Assembly (NCBI GenBank): GCA_025454255.1
Contig: JALOOU010000045.1
Span: 1 to 64,000 of the forward strand
DNA length: 64,000 nt
Reading direction: 5' to 3'
From: Desulfobacterales bacterium
GTDB taxonomy: Bacteria; Desulfobacterota; Desulfobacteria; Desulfobacterales; SpSt-501
The notes under the pieces were generated by a model that searched no databases, was not told the DNA's origin, and saw only the letters and a list, made by a program, of their open reading frames with translations. How positions within the stretch are numbered: the stretch's first letter is position 1; every line of letters begins with the position of its first letter. This document shows positions 37,575-47,342 of the stretch, piece by piece. The translations under genes and the position numbers were made by a program.

Positions 37575-37722
37575 CCGCAGGCTCTCGCCCGCGGCGACGC
37601 TTAGGGTGAGCAAGCGAAGGGGGCGGCGGCCCCCTCGCTCGTCTTGCTGTTTTTCTCCCTGCCCTCCTCTTCCCTGCCCATTTCAGCCCTGCGCCTTGAG
37701 CCGTGCGGCGCGGAGCGATTTT

Positions 37723-40700
37723 TCAATTATGCTTCCAGGACTCCACCCGGATTCTGTTCTGCGGGATGTTGACCTTGAAGGCGTTCAGGCCCGTCGGGTT
37801 GCCCAGCCCATTGTTGCCCAAGTTGCCGTCGAAGTCGGTCAGGTTGGAGTTGGAGGTCGTGACGAACATCGTGTCCTGGTGCAGCACCGGCTGGGAGCCC
37901 ACCCCGCGGCCCACGTAGACGCCGACCGGCGCGACCTTGCTGCCGTCGATCGTCAGTTTGTCCGCGTCGGTGAACTTGCCGTCGGCGTTGAGGTCGAAGA
38001 CCGGCTTGGTCGGCGGCAGGCCGGTCTTGTAGTCCAGGGCGAAGAGCCAGGTGTCCCCGCTACCGGTGCACTGGTCCGCGTCCGGCACGAAGGTGGTGAA
38101 GAAGACGATCCCGCCCACCACGAGCGGCTTGGTGAAGACCCGCTCGCTGCCGCCGCTGCCGGCCGGCCCGTTCCAGCCGGCTTGCCCCGCGTAGAGCTTG
38201 AGGGCCCAGGAGTTCGCGGAGGGGTTCGCGCCGTAGACGGTGCGCACCGTGCGGGTGCGGTCCCCGAAGGTGGCGCTCGTGAAGCGTGCCTCCAGCGCGC
38301 TCAGGTCGGCCAGGCTGAGAGCGGTCGCCCGCGGGGCGGCGTTGTCCTTCAGACCGAAGAAATACTGCTGCTGGCTGCTGACCTTGTCGCCCGCGGTCTC
38401 GTAGCGGCCGGTGCCATAGAACACCCAGATCAGGTCGGCGGCGTCGCTGTAAGCGGTGCTGGCCTTGCCGCGGATCGGCTGCAGGTCGGGGCTGGCCGGA
38501 TAAGGGTTGAACTTGAAGAGCCGGGAGACGCTGGGGCTCTGGCCTTTGCCGATCGTGTCCACGCGGAACAGAGTGCCGTAGAGGTCGCCCACGTAGATGC
38601 AGTCCTCCTTGCCGTCGGCGGGGTTGAAGTTGGCCGTCACCGGGCTGTTGAGGGCGTTGTTCGGCTGGGCCCCGATGGTCTGCTGCATGTTCGTGTTGGC
38701 GGTTGCCATGCGGCTGGTCGGGGCCCCCGGCACGATGTTTCCCGGGAAAAAGATGGGGTCGTTCGTTTTGATCGTATCCGTTCCAGTGACGTTGGTCAGG
38801 TACAAGGTCCCGGAGGTGGGGCTGGTCGCCGTCACCGAGGCGACCGTGGCTTCAAAAGTGGTAGGCCGCGTGAAGATGAGGGCTTTCATCCCGGGGAAAA
38901 GCGCTCCGCCCAGAAGATCCCGGTAATCCACTTTGTACTGCTCCGCAATGAGCTTGACCTTGCTCTGCCCGCCGGCCCAGAGGCCGGCGCCCGTGTCGGC
39001 CTGGACCCCGAAAAGATAAGCCTCCTTGGTGGGCTGCAGGTTTTTGTTGACGGCGTAGCCCGAGCTGACGAAGACGCCCCAGGCGGAGCCGCTGGCGCCA
39101 TCGGCCACGCGCTCGATGGCCGCATCCGTCCAGGTTTCGCCCATCTCGGCGTCCGTCAGTTCCCACAGGAATCTGGCCGGGCCGGATGCCGCGCCGGGCG
39201 AATTGCCCGTGGTGATGTCGAGCGCGGTGTAGGCCGCGCCGCCCTGGCGCTGGCCGATGACCAGCAGGGTGCGCCACTGGTCGCTGAGCGCGCCGAACTT
39301 GGCATAGACGTCGGCCACCTGCGGCGAGCCGTCCAGCAGGTACTGGTGGCAGTAGCCGGTTGCGCAGGGGTTGGTCAGCGGGTTGGCGAGCGCCTCCGCC
39401 AGCTTGGGCTTGAGGCTGGGCGGCAGAAACGCCCATTTCTCGGCCCCGGTCGCCAGGTCGATGGCGTGCAGCAGCCCGTCGTTGGCGCCCACGTAGATCG
39501 TCTTCGGCCGCGGGGCCGAAACCGAGTGCTGGCGCTTGAAGGCCGGATAGTCGTCGAAGCGGTAGAAGAAGGGCGGAGCCCCCACCACCACCGGGGTCGA
39601 GTTGATAATGTCGCCGATCGGCCGGCACAGGTAGTCGGAGAGCGCACTGCCGTAGTCGATGGTGTTGCCGCTTTCGTCTACGGTGAACACCTTGCGGACC
39701 GCGGGCACTTCGTCCTTCGCATCCCACAGCAAATGGCTCCAGGAGCCGTCGCTGTTCTTGGCGATGGCCTGGAGGTTGCCGGTCCAGTTGGCGCCGTTGA
39801 AGGAGGAGAGGATGACCGTGTCGCCCAGGTCGGTGGAGGTGGTGGCCGCCGGCGCCGAGCCGTAGAAGACGATGCCCTTCACGTTGTTCATGATGGCGCG
39901 GAAGGCGTTGGTCAGGTCGTCCTTGTTGCCGGCCATGTAGGGCAGGGCCTTGCCGCCGGCATCCTCGGTGTGCATCGCATACAGGCTGTCGCTGCTCGAG
40001 GCCTTGCCGCGGGCGTTGGCCACGGCGGCAAAAGCGAAAATCTGCTCCTTCTCCCCCTCCGGGACCCCGAAGCCGATGCCCACCGCGCTCACGCCCTGGT
40101 CGGCGAGCAGCCCGGTGCGCTGCATGACGTTCTCGTTGGTGGAGTCCACGTTGCCCAGCCCGTCGGTCACCTGGATCAGAAACTTCGGCTGGCAGGCGGC
40201 CGGCTGGAAGAGAGCGCCGTAGGCGTCCGCCTTCTCCGCGGCGAAATACTTCTTGGCCGCGAGGATCGAGGGCGAGAAGGGCGTGTCGTTCTTGGGCTGC
40301 ATCAACAAGTCCAGGGCCGCATAGATCTTGGCCTGGTGCTCGGCGGTGTGCGGGCTGCAGCCGACGTGGACCTTGGTGAAGTCGATCGCGGCGCCGTAGC
40401 CGTCGGCATCGCTGTTGACCCAGGTGGCGAAGCCCCAGGCGATGCTCGTGTCCTTGACCAGCTCCTTGATCACCGTCTTGGCCGAGTCGATCTTCTTTTC
40501 GATCGTCACCCCGACCCACGGGTTGGGGCTCCAGACGACGTTGGCGAGAGTCCGCGGCCGCGAAGCCATGCTGACCCCGTTGAAGAAGGTCGCGGAGTTG
40601 TTGCTGTCGTCCGCCGAGATCTTGAGGTTGAGCGCGCCGTCGTTGCTCTGGAAGGGCACGAAGCGCAGGTGGGCCTTGTTGATGACCGCGTTCTTGGGGA

Positions 40701-42702
40701 TGGTGATCTCCTGAAACCTCACCCCCACCGCGCCGGCGCCCAGGTCGAGGTAGGCCGTGGTCGTGTTGATCGCGCCGACGCTCCCGGCGATGGCGTCGTC
40801 GGAGGGCTGCTTGACGCTCGCATAAAGCGTCTTGACCTCGTCGCCGTCCACGTATTCGACCTCGAGCTTCGCGGCCGAGGGGCTGTAGCCGTCGAAGGAG
40901 CGCGCCGGCCGCCGGCCGGCGCCGCCGACGGGGTCGATGAGGAAGCTGATCGCGTTACCCGCGACCCACCCGCTCCTGTTCACGATGGCCTGAACCACTG
41001 CTTTCAGGTCGGGGGTGGTGCTGGCGGTCCAGTCGAAGTAGTCGGGGATGACGTCGACCTCGTCGCGCATGCTGCCGGAGAGGTCCAGAAAAATCATCAC
41101 CGCCGGGCTGACGATGTTCTGGGTGTAGAGCGGGATGTCCCCGCAGCTGACGCTGCCCTCCTTCAGCACGCTCAGGCTCACCCGGACCACCGTTTCGGCC
41201 GGTTCGGCGCCGGGGGCGCTGAAGGTGATGAAGGCTTCGTAGGTGCCCGCGGTGAGGCCTGTCGTGTCGAAGACGAGGCTGAAATTCTGACGCTCGCCGG
41301 CGCCCAGCGTGCCCGAGGCGGCCGCCGGGTAGATGCTCAGCCACCCCGTCGGGGAGCTGGGGGTGAAGCTGATGGTCCGGGTGTAGCTCATGGCCGAGCC
41401 GCCGCTGTTGATCAGCTCGAAGAAGTGGCCCTCCGGCGCGCCGCCCTCGAAGCAGGAGCGGCCGAGCTCCGATTGGCTCAGCTGCATGGCCGCCGGCGTG
41501 CTGACCCCGCCGCCGCCGCTTTCGCCGTATTCGATGTAGAGCTGGGCGGCCTTGTTGGGATCGTTTTCAAACGCAACCACCTGCCGCGTCTGGCCGTTGA
41601 GGCTCGGCGTGGCCGTATAGAAGATTAGCGCCAGCGACTTCGAGCTGTTGTTCCAGCCCGGCTGGCCCACGATCTCCTGCACGATGCTCTTGACGTCCAC
41701 CGATGCGTATTCCACGCCCGCCTGCCAGGCCGGCAGGTTCGACCACTGCACATATGCCGTTTTGGGAATGGCGCTGTTCAGGTAGCGTCTCATCGGCGTG
41801 TCGGCGTGGTTGAGTGCGGTGGTAAACGTGGGGGCATTGAGCCGCCGCTCCCCCAGCAGCCGATAGGCCCCGGTCACGGCGTTGTAGCTGCCGGTGGATA
41901 CGAACTTGAGAAAGGCCGATTTGATCGTGGTGCCCTCGGGGACATCCACGTTTTGAAAGCGCCAGCCCGAATACATGTATAAGCTGGTGGACAGGAGCAC
42001 GGACACATTGTTGTTTACGACCGTCCCGGTGGAGCTTTGGTGGAGGTCGTCGGTCGAGGCGGATATCCGCGCGGTGAAAATGGAGGCTGTGTACTCGATG
42101 TGCAGCAGGGGGGCCTTGGCCGGGTCCATGTCCCAGGATTTGGCCCGGCGGAAGACCTCGCCGGTGCCCTCGATGACGAAGGCCATGGCGTTGCCGGAGG
42201 CCCAGCCCGGACGCTTGACGAGGGCCTGGACCAGGGTTTTCAGCTCGGGGCTCTGGTGCACCATGTCCACCGTTTGCCAGGCATAATCGATCGTCCACTC
42301 GATCGGCGGATCGAGCATGACCCGGGTTGAGATATCGAAGGCGGCGGTGCTGAATTGAGACGGGTTGTCGGTGGCGTGCGCCGAAACCTTGACTTTCGTG
42401 CTGGCGCTGTCGGCGCCGCCCACGGTGAACTCGATGTAGGCGCGCGTGATCACCGCGTCCCGGGGGATCGTGATGTTGGCGAAGCGCAGACCCACCCGGC
42501 GGTAAAGCCCACCCAGGTCCAGCACGGTTTCGCCCAGGGCCACGGTACCGAGATGGTTCTCCTCGGCGTCGTTGGCGCTGCCGGAGAGGCGCACCTCGAA
42601 CACCTGGTCGACGGCCCCGGCCGGCACGGGAACAGACAGCCATGCGGCCGCGATCAAAAGCACGGCCGCCGCTGCACGCTGGATCTCGGATCTGGTCTTC
42701 AT
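37723..42702 (-). CDS. PilY1/PilC-like pilus adhesin with DNRLRE-like modules and interrupted vWA domain
   Basis: Signal peptide; DNRLRE-like repeats; MIDAS DLSGSM; C-terminal PilY beta-propeller YVGANDGLLHAIDLATGAEKWAFLPPSL, VYVGDLYGTLFRVD. Confidence 0.88.
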   Translation of the reverse strand: MKTRSEIQRAAAAVLLIAAAWLSVPVPAGAVDQVFEVRLSGSANDAEENHLGTVALGETVLDLGGLYRRVGLRFANITIPRDAVITRAYIEFTVGGADSASTKVKVSAHATDNPSQFSTAAFDISTRVMLDPPIEWTIDYAWQTVDMVHQSPELKTLVQALVKRPGWASGNAMAFVIEGTGEVFRRAKSWDMDPAKAPLLHIEYTASIFTARISASTDDLHQSSTGTVVNNNVSVLLSTSLYMYSGWRFQNVDVPEGTTIKSAFLKFVSTGSYNAVTGAYRLLGERRLNAPTFTTALNHADTPMRRYLNSAIPKTAYVQWSNLPAWQAGVEYASVDVKSIVQEIVGQPGWNNSSKSLALIFYTATPSLNGQTRQVVAFENDPNKAAQLYIEYGESGGGGVSTPAAMQLSQSELGRSCFEGGAPEGHFFELINSGGSAMSYTRTISFTPSSPTGWLSIYPAAASGTLGAGERQNFSLVFDTTGLTAGTYEAFITFSAPGAEPAETVVRVSLSVLKEGSVSCGDIPLYTQNIVSPAVMIFLDLSGSMRDEVDVIPDYFDWTASTTPDLKAVVQAIVNRSGWVAGNAISFLIDPVGGAGRRPARSFDGYSPSAAKLEVEYVDGDEVKTLYASVKQPSDDAIAGSVGAINTTTAYLDLGAGAVGVRFQEITIPKNAVINKAHLRFVPFQSNDGALNLKISADDSNNSATFFNGVSMASRPRTLANVVWSPNPWVGVTIEKKIDSAKTVIKELVKDTSIAWGFATWVNSDADGYGAAIDFTKVHVGCSPHTAEHQAKIYAALDLLMQPKNDTPFSPSILAAKKYFAAEKADAYGALFQPAACQPKFLIQVTDGLGNVDSTNENVMQRTGLLADQGVSAVGIGFGVPEGEKEQIFAFAAVANARGKASSSDSLYAMHTEDAGGKALPYMAGNKDDLTNAFRAIMNNVKGIVFYGSAPAATTSTDLGDTVILSSFNGANWTGNLQAIAKNSDGSWSHLLWDAKDEVPAVRKVFTVDESGNTIDYGSALSDYLCRPIGDIINSTPVVVGAPPFFYRFDDYPAFKRQHSVSAPRPKTIYVGANDGLLHAIDLATGAEKWAFLPPSLKPKLAEALANPLTNPCATGYCHQYLLDGSPQVADVYAKFGALSDQWRTLLVIGQRQGGAAYTALDITTGNSPGAASGPARFLWELTDAEMGETWTDAAIERVADGASGSAWGVFVSSGYAVNKNLQPTKEAYLFGVQADTGAGLWAGGQSKVKLIAEQYKVDYRDLLGGALFPGMKALIFTRPTTFEATVASVTATSPTSGTLYLTNVTGTDTIKTNDPIFFPGNIVPGAPTSRMATANTNMQQTIGAQPNNALNSPVTANFNPADGKEDCIYVGDLYGTLFRVDTIGKGQSPSVSRLFKFNPYPASPDLQPIRGKASTAYSDAADLIWVFYGTGRYETAGDKVSSQQQYFFGLKDNAAPRATALSLADLSALEARFTSATFGDRTRTVRTVYGANPSANSWALKLYAGQAGWNGPAGSGGSERVFTKPLVVGGIVFFTTFVPDADQCTGSGDTWLFALDYKTGLPPTKPVFDLNADGKFTDADKLTIDGSKVAPVGVYVGRGVGSQPVLHQDTMFVTTSNSNLTDFDGNLGNNGLGNPTGLNAFKVNIPQNRIRVESWKHN

Positions 42703-43011
42703 GGCAGGCCTCCTCGCCTCGCTCGGTCATCGATAGATCATCAATAAAACCCTTCGAAAACATCAGCAAGCAAGTTGAATGCCATAGTTTTTTAGCGTGC
42801 GCCGGCGGGGAGTGAAATTGATCTCATCTTTCTGGATTATATTGGTTTTGTTTCTTGCGGACGCGATGGGAGGCATGCCGGTGAGAGAAGGGCGGGATGG
42901 CTCGGCGCGATGGGGGCTGCGGCAAAATGTTTTCAGGCTATTAAAATCTTTTATGGCCTCTGCGGCCGGGGGGAATACGGCGGTGCCGGCGGATTTGCGG
43001 GGCGGGGGGGA

Positions 43012-43395
43012 TCAGGCCGGCTTCGCCGCGGCAGACCGGCTGCCGCTCTTCGCCGCGGCCGGATCGATCATCCTGGATGTGCCTTCGAAAACCGCGCCTT
43101 CGCGGATTTCAAAGGATGCGGCCGTGCACTCGCCGTGGAAACGCCCGGTGGGCTGGATCTCGAGCTGCTGGCGGGCGGTCACCTTGCCGGCGAGGCTGCC
43201 CTGGACGACGACGTTGCGGGCCTCGACCTCGGCCTCGACCACCCCGCCGGCGCCCACGAAAAGGTCCCCGGAGAGGCGCACGAACCCCTTGACGCGGCCG
43301 TCCACGTGCAGGCTCTCCTCGCCGCTGATTTCACCCTCGATGAGGAGCTCGCGGCTGACGAGCGAGGTGGATCCAGGGGGCACGCTGGCGTTCAT
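43012..43395 (-). CDS. Bactofilin family protein
   Basis: LIEGEISGEESLHVDGRVKGFVRLSGDLFVGAGGVVEAEVEARNVVVQGSLAGKVTARQQLEIQPTGRFHGE. Confidence 0.92.
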   Translation of the reverse strand: MNASVPPGSTSLVSRELLIEGEISGEESLHVDGRVKGFVRLSGDLFVGAGGVVEAEVEARNVVVQGSLAGKVTARQQLEIQPTGRFHGECTAASFEIREGAVFEGTSRMIDPAAAKSGSRSAAAKPA

Positions 43396-43823
43396 GGCTC
43401 ATCCTTTCCGGCCGCGGCCTTTTTGGGCTCCGCCCGCTTCGCGCTCGCGGCGCTCTGCGGCCCGGGGGGCATCCGGCTCTCGCCGTTGAAAAATGCCCCG
43501 TCTTCGACCGCAAGCCGTGGGGCTGCCAGCGTGCCCTGCACCCGGGCGCTCTTTTCGAGGTGGATCCGCTCGCGCGCGCTCAACGTGCCCTGGACCGCGC
43601 CGCTGACGGAGAGCGTCACCGCCTTGACCTCGCCCTTCACCTCGGCCGGGGGGGAGATGACGAGCTCGCCGTCCAGGTCGAACTCGCCCTCGAGCCTGCC
43701 CATCATGATGAGGTTGCCGCTTCCGGAAACCTTGCCCTTGATCGTCAGGCCGGCCCCGATGAAGGCGGTCCCTTGACCCCCCTTGGCCGGCGCGCTCGTC
43801 TTCGTTTTGCCGAATAGGCCCAT
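43392..43823 (-). CDS. Bactofilin family protein
   Basis: FIGAGLTIKGKVSGSGNLIMMGRLEGEFDLDGELVISPPAEVKGEVKAVTLSVSGAVQGTLSARERIHLEKSARVQGTL. Confidence 0.92.
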   Translation of the reverse strand: MGLFGKTKTSAPAKGGQGTAFIGAGLTIKGKVSGSGNLIMMGRLEGEFDLDGELVISPPAEVKGEVKAVTLSVSGAVQGTLSARERIHLEKSARVQGTLAAPRLAVEDGAFFNGESRMPPGPQSAASAKRAEPKKAAAGKDEP

Positions 43824-44056
43824 GTGGCGGATGCTCCGTGACGGTCTCCCCGGCGGCGGGCAGGCGGCCTGCTCGAGGGCACACCGCCTTGCTCCATATG
43901 ACATCGCATGCGCCGGGAAATTGCATTCAGGTGCGGGTGCGCCCTTGTTCCGACTATATATGAAATCGGGAAAAAAACAAACCGCTCACCCTGCCTTACC
44001 GCCGCCGGGACTTTGTGCTATAGACTGGAAACAGACGCCGCCCCGGGAGGTGGATC

Positions 44057-44770
44057 ATGCGGATGCTTTTTTGGTGCCTCTGCTCTCTTTTGCTTGTCAC
44101 CCAACCGGCAAAGGCCGATGAGACCCCGCAGACCTCGGCGGCGCGCGAGCGCATGGTGCGCGAGCAGATCAAGGCGCGCGGGATCGCCAACCCGGCCGTG
44201 CTCGCGGCCATGGGCACCGTGCCGCGCCACCGTTTCGTGCCCGCCGATCAGCTGCGCGCCGCCTACGACGACCGCCCGCTTCCCATCGGCGAGGGCCAGA
44301 CCATCTCCCAGCCCTACATCGTGGCGCTCATGACCGACCTGCTCGGGCTTGCACCCGCCGCGCGCGTGCTCGAGGTCGGCACCGGCTCCGGCTACCAGGC
44401 CGCCGTGCTCGCCGCCCTGGGCGCGGAGGTCTACACGGTCGAGATCAAGCAGCCGCTGCATGCGAAGGCAGCCGCCGCTTTCGAGCATCTCGGCTACCGC
44501 AGCATAAAGAGCCGCCATGGCGACGGCTACTTCGGCTGGGAGGAGGCAGCGCCCTTCGATGCGATCATGATCACCGCCGCCGTCGACCACATCCCCCCGC
44601 CCCTGCTCGCCCAGCTCAAGGAGGGCGGCCGTCTGGTGCTGCCGCTGGGAAGCCCGTTCGGCTACCAGAACCTCGTCCTCGTCACCCGGCGCGGGGGCGA
44701 CCACGAGGTGCGCCAGATCGCGGGCGTGCTCTTCGTGCCCCTGACCGGCCGCGCGCTGGAGAAAAAGTAG
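44057..44770 (+). CDS. pcm: Protein-L-isoaspartate O-methyltransferase, exported
   Basis: VPRHRFVPADQLRAAYDDRPLPIGEGQTISQPYIVALMTDLL, VLEVGTGSGYQAAVLA; N-terminal signal peptide. Confidence 0.95.
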   Translation: MRMLFWCLCSLLLVTQPAKADETPQTSAARERMVREQIKARGIANPAVLAAMGTVPRHRFVPADQLRAAYDDRPLPIGEGQTISQPYIVALMTDLLGLAPAARVLEVGTGSGYQAAVLAALGAEVYTVEIKQPLHAKAAAAFEHLGYRSIKSRHGDGYFGWEEAAPFDAIMITAAVDHIPPPLLAQLKEGGRLVLPLGSPFGYQNLVLVTRRGGDHEVRQIAGVLFVPLTGRALEKK

Positions 44771-44776
44771 GCCGCC

Positions 44777-47128
44777 ATGACCCTGGCCGCGGTCTTCCTG
44801 GTCTCGTTTTCCACCCTGGCCTTCGAGGTGCTCCTGGCCCGGGTGTTCGCCGTCAGCCAGTGGAACCACCTCTCGTTTCTCGTGATCAGCGTCGCCCTGT
44901 TTGGTTTTGCGGCCAGCGGCACGGTTTTGGCCGCATTGAAGTCGACCCGCTCGGACGGCAGCGACCCGTTTCCGCAGCGCTGGGTCCCTTTTGCGGCGCT
45001 CCTCTTCGCGGCATCGCTCTTGGCCGTGCTCGTCTGCCTGAACCGCGTGCCCCTTGACTACCACCGCCTGCCGCATCAGCCGGCCCAGGCGCTCTATCTG
45101 CTCGTCGTCTACCTGGCGGTCGCCGTGCCCTTTTTCTTCTCGGGCGCCCTGGTCGCGGGGGCCTTCATCCGCCTCCCCGCGCACCCCGGCACCGTCTATT
45201 GGGCCTCGATGTCCGGCTCGGCCCTGGGCGCGCTGGCGCCCGCGCTGCTGCTGCCTTTTTTAGACGAGGCGCGCCTTCTGATCGCGGCGGCTCTGCTGCC
45301 GCTCGCGCTTTTCGCCTTCGGCGCCGGCCCGGGGCGGGGTGCGGCGGCCGCCGCGCTCCTGGTCGCGGCCGCCGCAATATTCCTGCTCACGCCGGGGGCG
45401 GCGCCGTTGCGGGAGATCGCACCCTCCGAGTTCAAGTTCCTCTCCCAGGTCCTGCAGTTTCCGGAGACGCGCGTGGTCGAGGCCCGCACCTCGGTGCGCG
45501 GCCGGATCGAGCGGGTCGCAAGCCCGCACCTGCGCTTTGCGCCGGGGCTGAGCCTTCAATACCCCGGCGCGCTGCCCGCCGCCCAGGCCGTCTTCAGCGA
45601 CGGGGACCGGCCCCTCTTCCTCTACGACACCGCCGCCTCCGGGTGGCCGGATTTCGCCCGCCACAGCCTCTCGTTCACGGCCTACGCGGTTGCCCCCCGG
45701 CTGGAGAGGGTGCTGGTGATCGCGGGCGGGGGCGGGCTCGCCATCGCCTGCGCGGCGGCCTCCGGCGCAGCCGAGGTCCTCATTCTGCACCCGAACCCGG
45801 CGGTGGCGCAGATGATCGGCCGCCACTACCGGATGAACGCAGCTCCCGAGCAGGCGCGCACGCGCCTCGCGCGGGCCGAGGAGCGCTTCGATGTCATCCA
45901 CCTCGAAAACTGGGGGGCGACCATCCCGGGCGCCGGCGCGCTCGACCAGGACCACACCCTGACGGTCGAGGCTTTTTCGGCCTACCTGCAGCGCCTGACC
46001 CCCGAGGGACTCTTCGTCGTCTCGCGCCGGCTGCTCCTGCCGCCGGCCGACTCCCTGCGCCTGTGGTCCGCCGCCCGCCAGGCGCTGGCCGCGGCCGGGG
46101 TGGCCGAGCCCGAGCGCTGCCTGGCGCTCCTGCGCAGCTGGGACAGCTTCACCCTGCTCATGGCCCGCAGCCCGCTGCGGGCCACCGCGCCCCTTCTGGA
46201 AAGGGCCCGCAGCCTCAACTTCGACGTGGTCTTTTTGGCGGAGGCCGGCGCGGAGCTCGCCAACCGCTACAGCGTCTTCGATGCGCCCTATCACTATCAG
46301 GAGCACCTGCGGCTGGCGCAGGCCTATTCGGCCGGCCGGGCGCAAGAGTACTTCCGGGACTACCTGATCGATGCCGCGCCCCAATCGGACCTGCGCCCCT
46401 TTCCGGAGCGCTTTCTCAAGTGGAGCCGGGCCGGGGAGCTGCACCGCACGCTGGGCGGCCGCAGCCACGTCTTTCTTTTCTCCGGCGAGGCCGTCGTCGC
46501 CGTGGTCTTCGCCGAGGCGCTGCTGGTCAGCCTCGCGCTGCTTCTGATCCCGCGGCGGCTGGGCCCGGAGGGCACCCCTCGCTTGCGCCCGGCCGTTCTT
46601 TTCTTCTTCCTTTCGATCGGGGCCGGTTTCATGTCGGCCGAACTTTTTCTGGTCTATGCCGGCACCTTCTTCCTGGGGGACCCGGTCCTCAGCCTGACCC
46701 TGGTGGCCGCGGGCGTGCTCGTCGCCGCCGGCGCCGGGGGGCTCGCAGCGCAGCGCCTGGGCGCATCCGCCCTCCGGGGCTCGGCCGTGGCGGCCGTTTT
46801 CTGCGTCGCGCTCGCCGCCCTCGGGCTAGGGGCGGCGGCGGAAACGCTCTTGGCCCTGCCCTGGACCGGGCGCTGCGGCCTGGTGCTGGCGGCGGCCATG
46901 ACCCCGGGCTTCGCCATGGGGATGCTCTTTCCGCTGGGGATGCGGTTTGCGGCCCCGCGGCCGGCAGACAAGGCCTACGCCTGGGCCGCAAACGGCTGCG
47001 CTGCGGTGCTGGCCGCCATCGCCAGCGCTCAGCTCGCCATCGGCATCGGGATCCACGCGATCGCGGCCGCCGCACTCCTCTGCTACGTTGCGGCGGCGCT
47101 GGCAGGCGGCTATGCGCATCGAGGTTGA
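44777..47128 (+). CDS. Integral membrane spermidine synthase-like protein
   Basis: N- and C-terminal TM bundles around a SAM-binding-like core (VLVIAGGGGLAIACAAASGAAEVLILHPNPAV, DQDHTLTVEAFSAYLQRLTPEGLFVV). Confidence 0.8.
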   Translation: MTLAAVFLVSFSTLAFEVLLARVFAVSQWNHLSFLVISVALFGFAASGTVLAALKSTRSDGSDPFPQRWVPFAALLFAASLLAVLVCLNRVPLDYHRLPHQPAQALYLLVVYLAVAVPFFFSGALVAGAFIRLPAHPGTVYWASMSGSALGALAPALLLPFLDEARLLIAAALLPLALFAFGAGPGRGAAAAALLVAAAAIFLLTPGAAPLREIAPSEFKFLSQVLQFPETRVVEARTSVRGRIERVASPHLRFAPGLSLQYPGALPAAQAVFSDGDRPLFLYDTAASGWPDFARHSLSFTAYAVAPRLERVLVIAGGGGLAIACAAASGAAEVLILHPNPAVAQMIGRHYRMNAAPEQARTRLARAEERFDVIHLENWGATIPGAGALDQDHTLTVEAFSAYLQRLTPEGLFVVSRRLLLPPADSLRLWSAARQALAAAGVAEPERCLALLRSWDSFTLLMARSPLRATAPLLERARSLNFDVVFLAEAGAELANRYSVFDAPYHYQEHLRLAQAYSAGRAQEYFRDYLIDAAPQSDLRPFPERFLKWSRAGELHRTLGGRSHVFLFSGEAVVAVVFAEALLVSLALLLIPRRLGPEGTPRLRPAVLFFFLSIGAGFMSAELFLVYAGTFFLGDPVLSLTLVAAGVLVAAGAGGLAAQRLGASALRGSAVAAVFCVALAALGLGAAAETLLALPWTGRCGLVLAAAMTPGFAMGMLFPLGMRFAAPRPADKAYAWAANGCAAVLAAIASAQLAIGIGIHAIAAAALLCYVAAALAGGYAHRG

Positions 47129-47342
47129 GTGCTACGCGGGCTACCGCGGCGAGGAGACGCCGCGGGTTATCCGCTTTCGCGACCGGAGGGTGGCCGCCGT
47201 CGAGGTGCTCGACCGCTGGCTCGCGCCCGACCACCGCTATTTCAAACTCCGCGGGGAGGACGGCGGGATCTACATCATCCGCCACGACGTCGCCGGCGGG
47301 CAGTGGGAGCTGTGCGTTTATGACGCCGAGCGCGCAATCTGA
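47112..47342 (+). CDS. Small conserved hypothetical protein
   Basis: MRIEVECYAGYRGEETPRVIRFRDRRVAAVEVLDRWLAPDHRYFKLRGEDGGIYIIRHDVAGGQWELCVYDAERAI; overlaps both neighbouring genes. Confidence 0.75.
   Translation: MRIEVECYAGYRGEETPRVIRFRDRRVAAVEVLDRWLAPDHRYFKLRGEDGGIYIIRHDVAGGQWELCVYDAERAI

Noticed and set aside
34350-37613. 1087-aa minus-strand ORF
   Set aside because: Antisense to the kinase-like and AMMECR1 genes, which have recognisable motifs; composition is artefactual.
37384-41628. 1414-aa plus-strand ORF
   Set aside because: Antisense to the PilY1-like gene; low-complexity R/G/A/V-rich composition expected from the opposite strand of a GC-rich gene.
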